NCBI GenBank assembly: GCA_051294375.1
Contig: CM119265.1
Location: 21,266,278 to 21,330,277 of the forward strand
DNA length: 64,000 nt
Source of the DNA: Paraspadella gotoi
Lineage: Eukaryota; Chaetognatha
Reading direction: 5' to 3'
Position numbers and translations under genes: made by a program. Every line of letters starts with the position of its first letter. The stretch's first letter is position 1. Positions 52,871 through 64,000 of this stretch are shown piece by piece. A model generated the notes under the pieces. It was not told where the DNA came from. It ran no database searches and was given only the letters and a program-made list of their open reading frames with translations.

Positions 52871-54208
52871 AGTCGGTTTTTCTCAAAAGAAAATTTCGTT
52901 TCAAAATCAAGGGAAGGGAAAAAAAAAGATGTAAATTGAATTTTTGACATAAAGATTCGCACGCATTCGCTAAGAAAAAAAAACATGACTGTAACGGGAA
53001 TAAGAAGGAAAAGATAAAGAACAAAAAATGACAAAAATGTTTCAAACGATTTTTTTTCTGTTTTTAATTTTTTTCTCAACGAAAAAGAAATTGAAAAAGA
53101 TTAAGGGAGAAAAAAGGCGAGAGAAACAGACAGTAGCGAAGATAAGGGCGGAAATGGAAAAGGGGCGGAGGGGGGTCGGGGGTGGGGATGGTGGGGTATG
53201 GTGGGGGTAACATTAAAAAGACAAGGGAGGATGGGGTGTGGTGTAATAAAATGAGAGAGAGAGAGAGAGGGAGAGAGAGAGAGAGTCGACAGATACCTCA
53301 CTTTATTTTGGTTTTCTCAACTGATAACAAACTCTCAAAGAGGCGAGAAGATAATTTTTTGTTTCTGTTCGAAGAAGAAGATGAAAGGAAAACAAGATTT
53401 GGTGTAAAGTCAGGTGGTGAAGTGGTCTAGGGTGGTGAAGTGGCCCAGGGTGGTTTTTTGGCCGGTAAAAAGGTGGTCGGGGACCGTCGGATAGTAAATG
53501 GAGCCAGTGATAGAAGCCGAGGAGGAATATCTTGAGCAGTGAGAAAGTGAGAGAGTGAGAGAGTGAGAGAGTGTGTCAGTTATGAGATTTTCTTTTTCTC
53601 TCATCCCGTCATTTCTTATTCGTGTCGTTTTCATTCGGTTCAAAGTTCAGTTCCTTATCGTCATCGATTCATATCGAGGGGATGACTCACTTTCATTCAT
53701 AACCATCATTTATATATATATATATTATATAGTTCATCCATTCCTGATAATTACTATTACTAAATCCTTTTTTTTATATTATTGTTTCTTTACATTTATG
53801 CCCATCATTTTAATGTAGAATGTTTCTTCTCTTTTCTCTCTTTTTCTCTACACGAAAAAATAATAATAAAGGATTAACCTGATTCATGAATTAATAAGGA
53901 AAGAGAAAAACAATCTGAGTTCCACTTCGGAGCAATAAAGACTTTCATAAAAGGTCATATGAATGGAAAGAATCTGACATGATATTGAGCCAGAGAGCGA
54001 GCGACGCCGACGACGACGATGACGATGACGATGACGATGACGACGACGATAGGGAAGCAAATGATGATGGCAAATTATGATAGAGTTAAAGACGATGGTA
54101 TTGACGTCGATGAATGAGCAAAAAAGACGTGGAATTTGGCAACACTTTCCCGCCACGAAAATTCGTTAATGAAAAATGATAAAAATAGGGGATTAGGACT
54201 CCGATAAA

Positions 54209-54250
<42 letters not shown>

Positions 54251-54504
54251 CACAACGACGACGACGACGACCACAACTACGACGACGTCTGCTCACATTC
54301 AGTATCTTTAAACCAATTTCCTCTCAAAAAATCCCTTTGAGAATTCGATGCTTCTGTCTAGAAAAGAGAAACTCGAAATCTCGCCAACCTATCTCGGCCA
54401 ACCTATCTCGGCAACCCATCTTCAAATGAAAAGAAAAGAAACTTCTTCTTCTTCTCCCCCCCCTCTCTTTCTAAGACAAAAAGATCTGATAAGAACTAAT
54501 CGTT

Positions 54505-54512
54505 TGACGTCA
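54505..54512. promoter_or_regulatory. Palindromic CRE (TGACGTCA)
   Basis: Exact 8-bp CREB/ATF consensus in non-coding sequence; another copy lies 549 nt away at 55,054-55,061. Function is not shown. Confidence 0.3.
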
Positions 54513-55053
54513 TCGACTAATTTGAAGGTAAAACCCGAAAACGAAAAAAAGTGGAAGACACGAACGTGAAAAAGATTGGGAGGCCAATTGGAAAGCGATC
54601 ACGTGATCGGTGATCATTTGTGAAGGTGAATGATTGTAGCGATGTCAAAGACTCACTGTCAAAGAAGAAATTGGAGAAATAGCAAACTGGAGAATAATTG
54701 TTTTTGTCGTAATTAATGATATCAATGAGAGAGAGAGAGAGAAAAAAAAGAGAAAAGGCTTAATTGCCCAATCAACTTTCATGAACATGAAGTAAATTGA
54801 AAAAAACTATTCGACGCCAAACTCGAACTATCGATACTAATTTGCAGATATTAATTGCAAGATTTTGCAGATTTGAGATTCTCTATTGAAGTTCTAGTCG
54901 TTGTCGTCGTTTTCGTTGGCAAAACAAGACTGTAAGGATAAGTAGTGAAGACTGTAAACGGGGCAAAGATTAGAAGTGAAAGGGGGAAGCAGAGAGTAGA
55001 GGGTATTAGGGATACTGAGAATCAGCTCGATGGCGTCGCAATGACATCACTAT

Positions 55054-55061
55054 TGACGTCA
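55054..55061. promoter_or_regulatory. Palindromic CRE (TGACGTCA)
   Basis: Exact consensus inside a cluster of related TGAC words (atgacatcac, tgacgtcattgactgac). Function is not shown. Confidence 0.3.
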
Positions 55062-55461
55062 TTGACTGACCACAAAATCTAAATCCCGGCGGATTTTCCC
55101 GAGAAAGAAGCAGAGACCAGTTTGGGAAAAAAAATAAAAGTTAAAAAAAAACCACTCTCTTTAAATCTTAAAAGTTCATTTCTTTTTTTGTTTTTTTTAT
55201 GTTGTTTTTATTTTTTTCCGTCTTTATCCGAAAATATCTTCGCTTCCTGCTTTCTCACTTTGTTTTAAATCTCGGAACGAGTTTAGTTCGGTTCTTTTTG
55301 TTTATTTATTTAATAATATTTTATTTTTCAATTTTAGCCGCAAAAAAAAAATCGATCTCGTCATCAGACGAAAAAAAAGAGACGTTTTAAAATTCGTTAG
55401 CGGAAGAAATTTAGTGATTGATGTTCAAAATCATCATTTTTCGATTCATGATTTACGATGT

Positions 55462-55502
<41 letters not shown>
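55462..55502 (+). repeat. (TCG)n triplet repeat
   Basis: About 13 uninterrupted TCG units in non-coding sequence; similar tracts occur at 51,306, 59,416 and 60,139. Confidence 0.95.
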
Positions 55503-56356
55503 TGCAAACTTGATTTCTTCATTTAGGGTTTTTTTTTCCTGAGGGAGAGAGGGAGGGTTATGGAAAATTAAAACTCATACTGTGAAGGTTACTATGTATA
55601 TCAACGCCGAGTCGCCTTCTCGTTTTTATTCCCGTTTGTGTTACATTTTTATATTGGTTGTACCAATTTCATTGATTGCCCCGTGAAAACATTTCGACGT
55701 AATTCGTAGAGCTAGTTCCTTTAATTAATAAGCCCGCCTGTTAATATATTCAAGTATTCATATCAAAACCCATCCAATAACAAGCCAAACACTCTTTCTA
55801 CATAGTACAGAATGTCCGTTTAATTTCCCGACAGGTTACATTTTTTTTTTTCAGCTCACCGATAAATTTGTTTACGAATTCATTCGTGGTAAGAATCTTT
55901 TCGCTAAGGCGGTCGTCGTCATCCTCGTCGTTGTTTTCGTCGTCGTCGTCGTCGTTTTCGTCGCCGCTATCATCGTTATCATCGTCATTTTTTACTATCT
56001 CTGCTTAGTATTCGTTTCTGTCAGAATCTCAGTCTTCATTCCTCCGCCTTATTTTCTGTCATCGCCACCGAAAATATCATCTCAGGAAAGAAAAAAAAAT
56101 AAAGAGAGGGAGAAGAGAAAAAAAAACAAGATCACACAATCCTCCCATTGAACTTCACAGATGTATATATATATACACTACGTACAGACCTTTCTTTCTT
56201 TCTTTCTCTCTCTCTCTCTCTCTCTCCTCTATTTCTCTCTCTCTCTCTCTCTCTGATCTCTCTCTCTCTCTCTCTCTCCTCCTGTACCCCTAGTTATCCC
56301 ACATTCTGTTTTACCTTTTCACGTCCCCCGATTTTCTTAGTTTTAAACTTAAAACA

Positions 56357-56632
56357 ATCCCTAAACCTAATTCCTTAACCCTAACCCCTAACCCTAATCC
56401 CTAATCCCTAACCTTAATCCCTAACCTTAATCCCTTAGCCTAATCCCTAATCCATAACCCTAATCCCTAACCCTAATCCCTTACCCTAATCCCTTACCCT
56501 AACCTATTCCGGAACCTTGACCCTAAACCCTTATCTCTAATTTCAATCCCTAACCTCTAACCCTAACCTGAATCTTTAACCCTAATCACAAACCAAGTCC
56601 CTAACCTTGATCACTATCCTTACCCCTAACCT
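56357..56632 (+). repeat. Degenerate telomere-like CCCTAA/TCCCTAA array
   Basis: About 275 nt made of variants such as ccctaaccctaatccctaa, with scattered substitutions and one-base indels. The base unit resembles the complement of TTAGGG. It is interstitial in this window, with unrelated sequence on both sides. It could be an old telomere insertion or an independent satellite. Confidence 0.85.
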
Positions 56633-57079
56633 TATCGTTAACTAAAAAAATTAAGCTAATTCCGAATTCAAGATAAAATAATGCGTTCTTGGAAAAAAAA
56701 AAAAAGGTTCAACGCTCCCTTTCTCTCTTTTCCCCCTCCTCTCTCTCTGTCTCTATCCAATATGTTCTCCATTCCCCCCTTACCCCTCTCCCTCTCCCTA
56801 TTTCCTCCCTCTCTTCTTCCCCGCCCTCCTAACCTTTCCCCTTCACCGCTCTCCTCGCTCCGCCTCTCCCTCCCCTCTCTTCTTCTTCTCGCCCCCTCTC
56901 TTTCCAAACAGATTTTGGGTCTCGGAATTTTTATCTGTTTATACAGGAGCATGTTTTCTAATGATCTTCCCTCTTTCGGCTGAAGAGGATTTTTTGAGAC
57001 TTGAGAGAGAATGAGATTCCTCCCTATTTTGTTTTTTTTTTAAGATTTTTTTTTTCTTAATTCTTTTTCCGGCTTTTTT

Positions 57080-57545
57080 TTTTCCAAAAGCGCCCTATTT
57101 CAAAACTTAATTATAACCTAATTAATTTTAATCCATTACTAAATATTTTACCCAAAAAATGAAATTAAAATTTGGAATCAAAATTTAGTAGTTATATCTT
57201 AAAAATTAATCTGTAGTTATTTTTTTAAATTAATATATTAGCCTATCAGCTTATTTTTTATATAGTTTTACCTTATATAATATCAAAATTTTTAAAAAGA
57301 AAATTGGTATCTTAAATATAGTTTTATATTTTTTTTAAAAAAATATAATTTTTTCATCAACTTTTGCAACAAATCAAAATCCGATCTTAAAATTTAAAAA
57401 TTTAAGCTTATTTTATACTTATTATTAATCAATTCCTAACAAAATCTATAATCAAATTCTAAATTTTTAATTTTTAAATTAATCTTTAAACTTAAAAAAA
57501 CTGGCTTAATCCTGAAATTATGTTGAAATGGGGCACTTTTGGAAA
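57080..57545. mobile_element. MITE-like AT-rich element with terminal inverted repeats
   Basis: The left end reads ccaaaagcgccctatttcaa (57,084-57,103). The right end, read on the minus strand from 57,542, is ccaaaagtgccccatttcaa: 18 of the first 20 positions match. The ~460-nt interior is very AT-rich with no coding potential. Flanking T and A runs prevent a clear target-site duplication call. The layout fits a small non-autonomous DNA transposon; the family is not assigned. Confidence 0.55.
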
Positions 57546-58014
57546 ATATTGCTCCTTTTTCCTTACTTACTTTCTTCCTTTCTTTACCACAAATTAACAG
57601 GTTGTTCTATGACCCTGAAATTTAATTAAGAAAAAACAAACCAAACTGTCCAATGTCCAATGGACATCCTGGTCAAACATCCTGGTCAAACATAACAACC
57701 ATTATTTTCGCGTTGTATTCTCGTCAAATTAAATTTAAACTCTTTCGAAAAAACCGAGTTTCAAAACCGTTATAAAAAAGATGTTTTATGTTAGTTCTGG
57801 CCTCTCGATAGAATGTTTGTGTCAGTTTAGGAGATTCACCCTTCTTTTCCTTGTGTAAATAAAACTTTGATGACAGCTTAAAAAATGAGAACCATGTTTG
57901 GGGCGTTCTCAAAGACGGTTTTGATAAGACGGGGGAAAAAGATTGAGGAAAGAAAGAAAAAAATAAAAACTGAGATAGAAAGAGAAGAAAGAAGGAGAAA
58001 GAAAGAAAGAATTA
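57546..58014. other. No supported gene: short spacer
   Basis: Contains a 13-nt direct repeat (catcctggtcaaa at 57,665 and 57,678) and purine-rich sequence leading into the GAAA tract. A minus frame at 57,724-57,912 has no recognisable features. Confidence 0.6.
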
Positions 58015-58019
58015 GAGAG

Positions 58020-58020
<1 letters not shown>

Positions 58021-58106
<86 letters not shown>

Positions 58107-58108
58107 AA
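58021..58108 (+). repeat. (GAAA)n microsatellite, 88 nt
   Basis: About 22 uninterrupted tetranucleotide units. Confidence 0.98.
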
Positions 58109-58182
58109 CCGAGAAATACTATAAGTGAAAAAAGAATAAAAAATAAATTAGATAGATAAAGAGATGGAAAATAGGCTAATAA

Positions 58183-58183
<1 letters not shown>

Positions 58184-58276
<93 letters not shown>
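58184..58276 (+). repeat. (ATAG)n microsatellite, ~93 nt
   Basis: About 23 uninterrupted GATA-type units, 75 nt after the GAAA tract. Confidence 0.98.
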
Positions 58277-58380
58277 CGAGATAAATAACTACGTAGACGG
58301 TACAAAAAGAAACGCATGGACAAAAGAACAGAACAAATTAACGTTTCATAAATCATCCTCGGCCGGTCACGGACTCGCAG

Positions 58381-58517
58381 CCCCAGCAGCCTCCGCAGCC
58401 TCCGCAGCCTCAGCAGCAGCGCAGCCCCGGTCGTCTTCGCCTCCGTAATGTCATTCGCATTCTCAAGACGCATCTGGCGAAAACCCGAAGCTCGAAGAAT
58501 GATAAACCCTTTGAGCG
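58381..58517 (+). CDS. Weak candidate exon of an unidentified gene
   Basis: A GC-rich island in AT-rich repeats. On the plus strand it is preceded by ggtcacggactcgcag and followed by GAGCG|GTGAGA; 45 codons plus two bases stay open, reading PQQPPQPPQPQQQRSPGRLR and then NVIRILKTHLAKTRSSKNDK. The upstream pyrimidine tract is poor. The minus strand is also open (Leu/Arg-rich), so strand is uncertain. It is not recognised as any family, and no partner exons were established. Confidence 0.25.
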
Positions 58518-59042
58518 GTGAGAAGAAACAGGAAGGGAGAGGGGGGAGGAAGAAGACGAGGGGGGGAGGAGGAGAGGGAGGAAGGAGAAGGGAAGGGAGG
58601 TGGGAGGAGGAAGATAGATAACTAGGGGAAGAAGACAGAAAAAAGAGAACTCGTAGGGAAGAGAAAAATAGAGAGAGAAGGTAGGCATGGGAGGATTGAA
58701 AGAAAAGAGAGAAAGGCAGTTGGAAGAGGATGGGAGGGTGAAACAAAGAGGAATCGTCTTTTTTTTTAATAAATATTAAACAGTTTTTTTTTAAAGTAAT
58801 CGCCAGAGAAGGATTTTTAAGTCTGAATGGAACGGGGATGTTAAGGAAGAAAAAGGAAGGAAGAAAGGCCGAGAGAAAGTAAGGGAAAGGAGAGGACGAG
58901 GGGAAGAGCGATAGAGGGAGAGGAATAAGGAGGAAGCCGCGAGGGAAGAGAGGGGTTGACCCGAAAAAAGACTAGAAGGAAGAGAAAGATAGTGACGAAG
59001 GCGCAGACAGACGCGAAGGAAAAAACGCGACGAGAGAGAAGA

Positions 59043-59119
<77 letters not shown>

Positions 59120-61331
59120 GCGATTTTGCTGGAATGTCGAGGGTAGAGTTCTTTGGGGGTTAAGAGGGGGGGGGTAGTCGGGGAAAAGGTTTAGGGGGGC
59201 GGGGACGGAGAAGAATAAGGCGAAGAGCATGAGGTGCAAAATGGGCTTGAGGCTTAATTAAGATACCTAAACTGTAATTTAAGACAAAAGAAATATTGTT
59301 TTTCAAAATTTAAACACAAAAAAGAAAAAAAAAAACGCGAAAAGTTCGTTCGCCCTGAGAAACTGAATGTCATTCGTCGAAGATAATCTAAGGCGAAACT
59401 TAATGTCTTGATTTGCTTCGTCGTCGTTCGTCGTTCCTCGTTCGTCACCACCTTCGCCTTTTCCGTCTTAATAACCTCGTTTCTTACATTAACTGGAAAT
59501 GACATTAACGCATAAATGCTACCTGGAAAAGAATATATATGTATAGGAGAAATTCGACTGCAGAGACTCCCAAACTAATTAGGTCCGCGAGAGTCGACGT
59601 TTCCATCGATTAAGCGTTTCGTTTCGCCAAAACAAAAAAAAACGAAAAAAACAAAACAAAACAAAATAGCAGGAATGAGAAAACAACAAAGACGACCCAA
59701 GGAACCCTTACCTGGCCCCCAATGCGGCCGGGAAAGGGCCGCAGGCTGTAGGGCCGAGGGGGGGGGAGCGGACGAGGTCAAGTTAATCAGTTAATTCTTC
59801 CGATTCCGATACAAAATAAACCTGAGGTAATCGTGATTTATTAGAACATGGAAGAAAAAATAAAGTAGTTCTAGTCTAGACTACTAAGACCTTTTTCTCT
59901 CCTCTCTCTCTCTCACTGTTGTTTCGTTATCTCCGTTATCCCTCCATGCCATCCCTCGGTATTATCCTTGACCGGTGGTCACCCCTTTCTAGTAAAATCT
60001 TAAATTTCAAATTCTTAAGTTTCGTGATATTTTCGTCTCAAAAAAAAAAAAAAATAGAAAAGAAAAGAAAAAAAAACATCTGTGTTTTTTTCGGTTTCAA
60101 TGATTAAGAAATGAAATCCATAATCAGACCGCCGCCCCGATCGTCGTCGTCGTCGTCGTCGCCAACGGCAGCGGCGCAGTCATCTCCCATTCGCTTTCAA
60201 GTTTAAAAGTTTATCCTCCTCTTCGTCTTTGTGCATTCTTTTTGCCCCGTATAATTTTTTAAAACCCTACCCCCTCTAAGCAACTGGGTCGCCTCACCCG
60301 ATCACGAAGACTCTTTACTCCACGCCGCTTGCCCCGCTTTCCTCCAGCCCCCGTCGCTGCTCCCCACCTGTCCGACCGCGGGGCGACTTATCACTTACCC
60401 CGTGGGTGTGGGGGGCGAGGGACGGACCAGGTCCTAAGGAGGTAGGGGTGGGGGGCAAAGGATCGAAGAGGGGAGGCCGGCGATCCGACTCAAAGACCCC
60501 AGGGCTTTTTTTGTGATCTTAAGGCCTTTAGACCCTTGGGCGTTCTTGTGTGGTTTCCTTCGCAGATTAGATTTTGAAATTAGTCGTCGTCGTCGTCGTC
60601 TGCTATTGGTCTGCTTGTCATTAAATAGTTGTTTTTTTTAAATATTCAATTAATTTTTATCTTACTGTTTTCTAATAAACCATGACAATGCCTTTCCAGT
60701 ATTGTTTTTAAAAAAATTATTATCGCAGAAAAACCATAAAAAAGTTTAAATTTAAGGATATTTTGCTTTTTCCGCGGAAGTTTTGCGTCTCCGAGAGGAA
60801 GTGCCAATCCGCCTTTTTTTTTTTGTTTATCTGCCGAATTTTTGAGTCACGAGTGAAACCAAAACAAAATCAAAACAAAAAGCAAAACGAAAAGAAATTG
60901 TTTTTACTTTTGGAAGAGGATGTTCTTTTATTTTCTTTTTTTTTCTTTTCTTTTTGGACTCTCAATCCGGGAAAAGACGAGAGTTCCGGAAATTTTGATC
61001 AAACTTAGAGCCAAATGTTTTGTCTTAAAGTTTGACACATTAGGATGGGAGATCGAGAAATGATAATAATTCTGTATATCTTTAGGTTATCAGACAAAGG
61101 AAATTCATACAAAATTTAATAAGGTAATGAATAAATGTATACATGAATGCATCAATTCAGGCATTGATCCAGAAATTTTGTACAAATCTGCGTGGGTTCG
61201 AATCCAACCCCTTCCAATTCTTTTCTTATCGTCGGTTACATCAACAAATCTATCGAAACCCCTTTTCTCTCGACTTCAACCCAAAAAAAAGACCAACATT
61301 TATAACAAATTTTAATAAAAAATAAAGTAAA

Positions 61332-61377
<46 letters not shown>

Positions 61378-61381
61378 AAAA

Positions 61382-61457
<76 letters not shown>

Positions 61458-62180
61458 GCCTTATGGAGATCAGATGTGGATCCTTTCTGAGGGTTGCTCT
61501 CTTCTAATGTTGTGAAATCTTGAGGATGAGATTCACCAGAGAGAGAGAGAGAGAGAGAGAGATGGGGGAGAGAATCAGTTTATTGACTTTTTCAGAATTG
61601 TGGGGAGGAGGAGAAAGACGCGTGGGCGGGGTGAGGGAAAAAGAGACTGAGACACAGAGAAAAAAAGAGAGATAGAGAGAGAGACAGAGGGTTAAGAAGA
61701 CGAAAAAAAAAACTGGACGGGGCGTGATTCTAATTCGCTGCAGCCAGATGAGTGTCAGTGAAGATCATCAAACGATTCACAGTGAAATGCCGATCTTTCA
61801 AACTCTTCATTCTCTAATTAAGATAAGTATTTTTAAAACGAAATTTGTCTAAACTTGTAAAAGAACTAAAAATAAAGTAAATAGGCTCAGATTACTTAAA
61901 TTCTTACATTGCAATAGAATTTAAACAGTTGTATTTGAGTTTTTGAATCATTATCTACTGTGATAGCATCGACTTTTTACAACTCGTCAAATCATTGTGG
62001 GGCGGGCGAAAACGATCAAAATTAAAGGGGGTGTGAAGATTCCGCTCATCTGTTCTGGAGTCGCCTTTTTTATTCAAAACAAAATAAACACTTCCCGAAG
62101 ACGAGATTAAATCAACTCTATCTGCTCAACTTTACTGGCTACAACGTGGACGACGACGACGACGAAGAAGAAGAAGAGAG
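58518..62180. other. No firmly supported gene: downstream spacer
   Basis: Purine-rich G/A sequence (58,520-59,220) with AG tracts (59,043-59,119), a GC-rich patch at 59,700-59,780, a second GC-rich patch at 60,290-60,500, TCG triplets and a long GAAA tract. Two minus-strand microexon-like intervals (59,712-59,745 and 60,399-60,433) are discussed as findings only. Confidence 0.65.
61334..61457 (+). repeat. (GAAA)n microsatellite, ~124 nt
   Basis: About 31 units with one extra-A interruption near 61,380. Confidence 0.97.
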
Positions 62181-62195
62181 GCTAATAAATATGGG

Positions 62196-62526
<331 letters not shown>

Positions 62527-63677
62527 CTTCGTGAACGGAGAAAAAGTCACGCGAAAAGAAGTGAGTTAATTGGATGAAAGTCTAAAAAATTTATTTATTT
62601 AGTTTCGCTTGGCCAGAGATAAACTGGTTTTTCCGGCGCGCAAAAAGAGGCAGATTTACCCCTGGGGTCTCGTTTCGCCGCTCGGCGGTCCTATATATCC
62701 TCTTCTATCTCTTACGGAGGTCCTTCGCTGTCTCATCGGGAGGTACTTCTGTCCTTTGGTGGTCCCTCTTTCTGTCTTTGACTGGCGGACCCGTTTTTGT
62801 CGGGAGTCGTCGGCCTTTTGAAGTCAAAACGACCGCAAATATTCCACTTGTCGCGCGGTAGTAGTTTTTTTTTCTTTTTTGATGTAACGAGGCTTTGATT
62901 TAGAAAGGTGGTCGCGTTTGAGCTTCCTGAAAAAGTGCCACGATGGTTACCTGTGAAACTAAGACTAATTTATAAATTTCATCCCTGCTGCTGTAACGTA
63001 AGACAAAGAGTGGATGAGTAGAGATAAGATGTTCTCACAACTATCACGCTTAAGCGTCCCAGAAACCCAGCGTAATTCGTCCAGGACCGTCAGGGATTAG
63101 GGAACGGAAATTGGTCGCTATCGAAAAAAAGTGCCCGAATTGGATCGTCGACGAAATTGAGATCGAATTCGCCGAAGTCGCGACGATCGATCGATCGATC
63201 GATCGATCGAGACGAGAATTTCTTTATCTTCGCCATTTTTGAATCACTAATGCAAAACCGATGTCTTCGCCTCTCGATTCGAGGACCAGCGCCTTTTCAT
63301 GATTCCGTATCTTATCTCTCTCTACTCTCTCTCTCTCTCTACTCTCTCTTCTCTCTCTCTCTCTGTCAAAAATTAAAAGGTTTTAAAGTTCCGGTAAAAA
63401 AAATAAAGCTGCTCTATGTAACATTTCCTTTTTTTTTTATTTAAAATAATTTAAAATAATTTTAATCCCGTACATACGTACATAAAAAATATTCTACAAT
63501 GATAGATATTTCCCTCAGTCATCTGTCGCAACGTCGTCTGCCACACCTACTAAATAATCTTCGTACTTTTTTTATACTAATGGGTTTTTGTTTGCTCTGA
63601 TCTAGAGACAAGAAGCTACGGTGAAGATCTGCCTTTGAAAAAGTCCTTTGAGTGTCACTCAGATAAGATTTTTGCTT
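62527..63677. other. No supported gene: spacer with a CGAT tract
   Basis: Contains a (CGAT)n run of about 27 nt at 63,184-63,210 and short CT tracts (63,315-63,364). A 70-codon plus frame at 62,609-62,821 has mixed composition but no recognised domain or splice context. Confidence 0.55.
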
Positions 63678-63703
63678 GAGAGAGAGAGAGAGAGAGAGAG
63701 AGA

Positions 63704-63754
<51 letters not shown>

Positions 63755-63842
63755 AGAGATTTGATAAAAAGGAAATAAACCGCTCGAACGTCTCGCTATC
63801 GGATTTTTTTTTCGCATTTCCCTGTCATCGACTTTCTTCTCT

Positions 63843-63920
<78 letters not shown>
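63678..63920. repeat. Opposed AG and CT microsatellites at window end
   Basis: An AG tract at 63,678-63,759 and a CT tract at 63,836-63,920 are separated by about 75 nt and complementary to each other, as at 62.2-62.5 kb. Confidence 0.9.
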
Positions 63921-64000
63921 GTCCCTCTCCGAACAGCTAATTGTTCGATGAATCGACGAAGCCATCCTATAATACCATTAATTAGAAAGCTAATCTTCAA

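Larger units (their letters stand above)
51191..56356. other. No supported gene: intergenic spacer downstream of the zinc-finger gene
   Basis: AT-rich, with a TCG tract (51,306-51,340), TTTC repeats (51,770-51,850), a GCC run (52,145-52,180), one copy of the dispersed repeat (52,780-52,870), GT/GG-rich tandem sequence (53,413-53,455), GAC tracts (54,009-54,050; 54,208-54,285), a TCG tract (55,462-55,502) and CT tracts (56,200-56,280). Two palindromic CRE sites lie at 54,505 and 55,054. Confidence 0.7.

Noticed and set aside
61185-61215. gggttcgaatcc, resembling a tRNA B box
   Set aside because: No matching A box, acceptor stem or anticodon arm could be drawn upstream.
62609-62821. 70-codon mixed-composition plus frame
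   Set aside because: No recognised domain, start context or splice sites; likely chance.

Overview
The window is eukaryotic nuclear DNA: genes are split by short GT-AG introns, coding exons are GC-rich islands in AT-richer flanks, and the rest is dominated by very long GA/CT microsatellites plus GAC/GTC, GAAA and GATA tracts. The one gene that can be built with confidence is a plus-strand C2H2 zinc-finger transcription factor of the MECOM/PRDM16 class (Drosophila hamlet group). Its exons run from about 31.6 kb (or its 18.2 kb copy) to the stop codon at 50,268. The organism is most likely a protostome invertebrate. The microsatellite-rich, small-intron style would suit an arthropod such as a crustacean, but that is inference and a telomere-like hexamer array near 56.4 kb does not settle it.

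Layout. 1-15.1 kb: no supported gene; AG/CT tracts, two duplicated blocks (A at 1 and 5.9 kb; B at 11.85 and 12.5 kb), a CCAAT-rich GC island near 5.0 kb and CCAAT/CRE modules inside block B. 15.1-41.8 kb: an 8.8-kb unit (C1) followed by three partial re-copies (C2, C3, C4) that differ mainly by small indels and are separated by N gaps or abrupt junctions. This is best read as assembly false duplication. Each full copy carries one candidate 5' coding exon of the zinc-finger gene; the copy at 31,636-31,918 is the cleanest and matches the phase of the next exon. 41.8-44.3 kb: intron with CT/GA tracts and a gap. 44.3-50.3 kb: the compact 3' gene body. 50.3-64 kb: 3' UTR, then intergenic sequence with triplet repeats, CRE-like sites, a degenerate CCCTAA-type array, a MITE-like AT-rich element with inverted ends, long GAAA/GATA tracts and a few weak exon candidates.

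Gene product. The recovered exons encode four fingers equivalent to vertebrate MECOM fingers 4-7, a long proline/serine-rich linker with two CtBP-type motifs (IFDLS and PLDLS), three C-terminal fingers, then acidic, poly-Ala, poly-Thr and Glu/Lys-rich tails, about 1,310 residues in all. A PR/SET domain and the equivalents of fingers 1-3 were not found in this window. One exon junction (44,742 to 44,905) is out of phase by one base, suggesting a local sequence error or an unusual splice.

Limits: exon boundaries come from reading frame, family similarity known from memory and splice consensus; no transcript data or database searches were available. Most long open frames here are Ser/Leu or Arg/Glu translations of microsatellites and are not genes.
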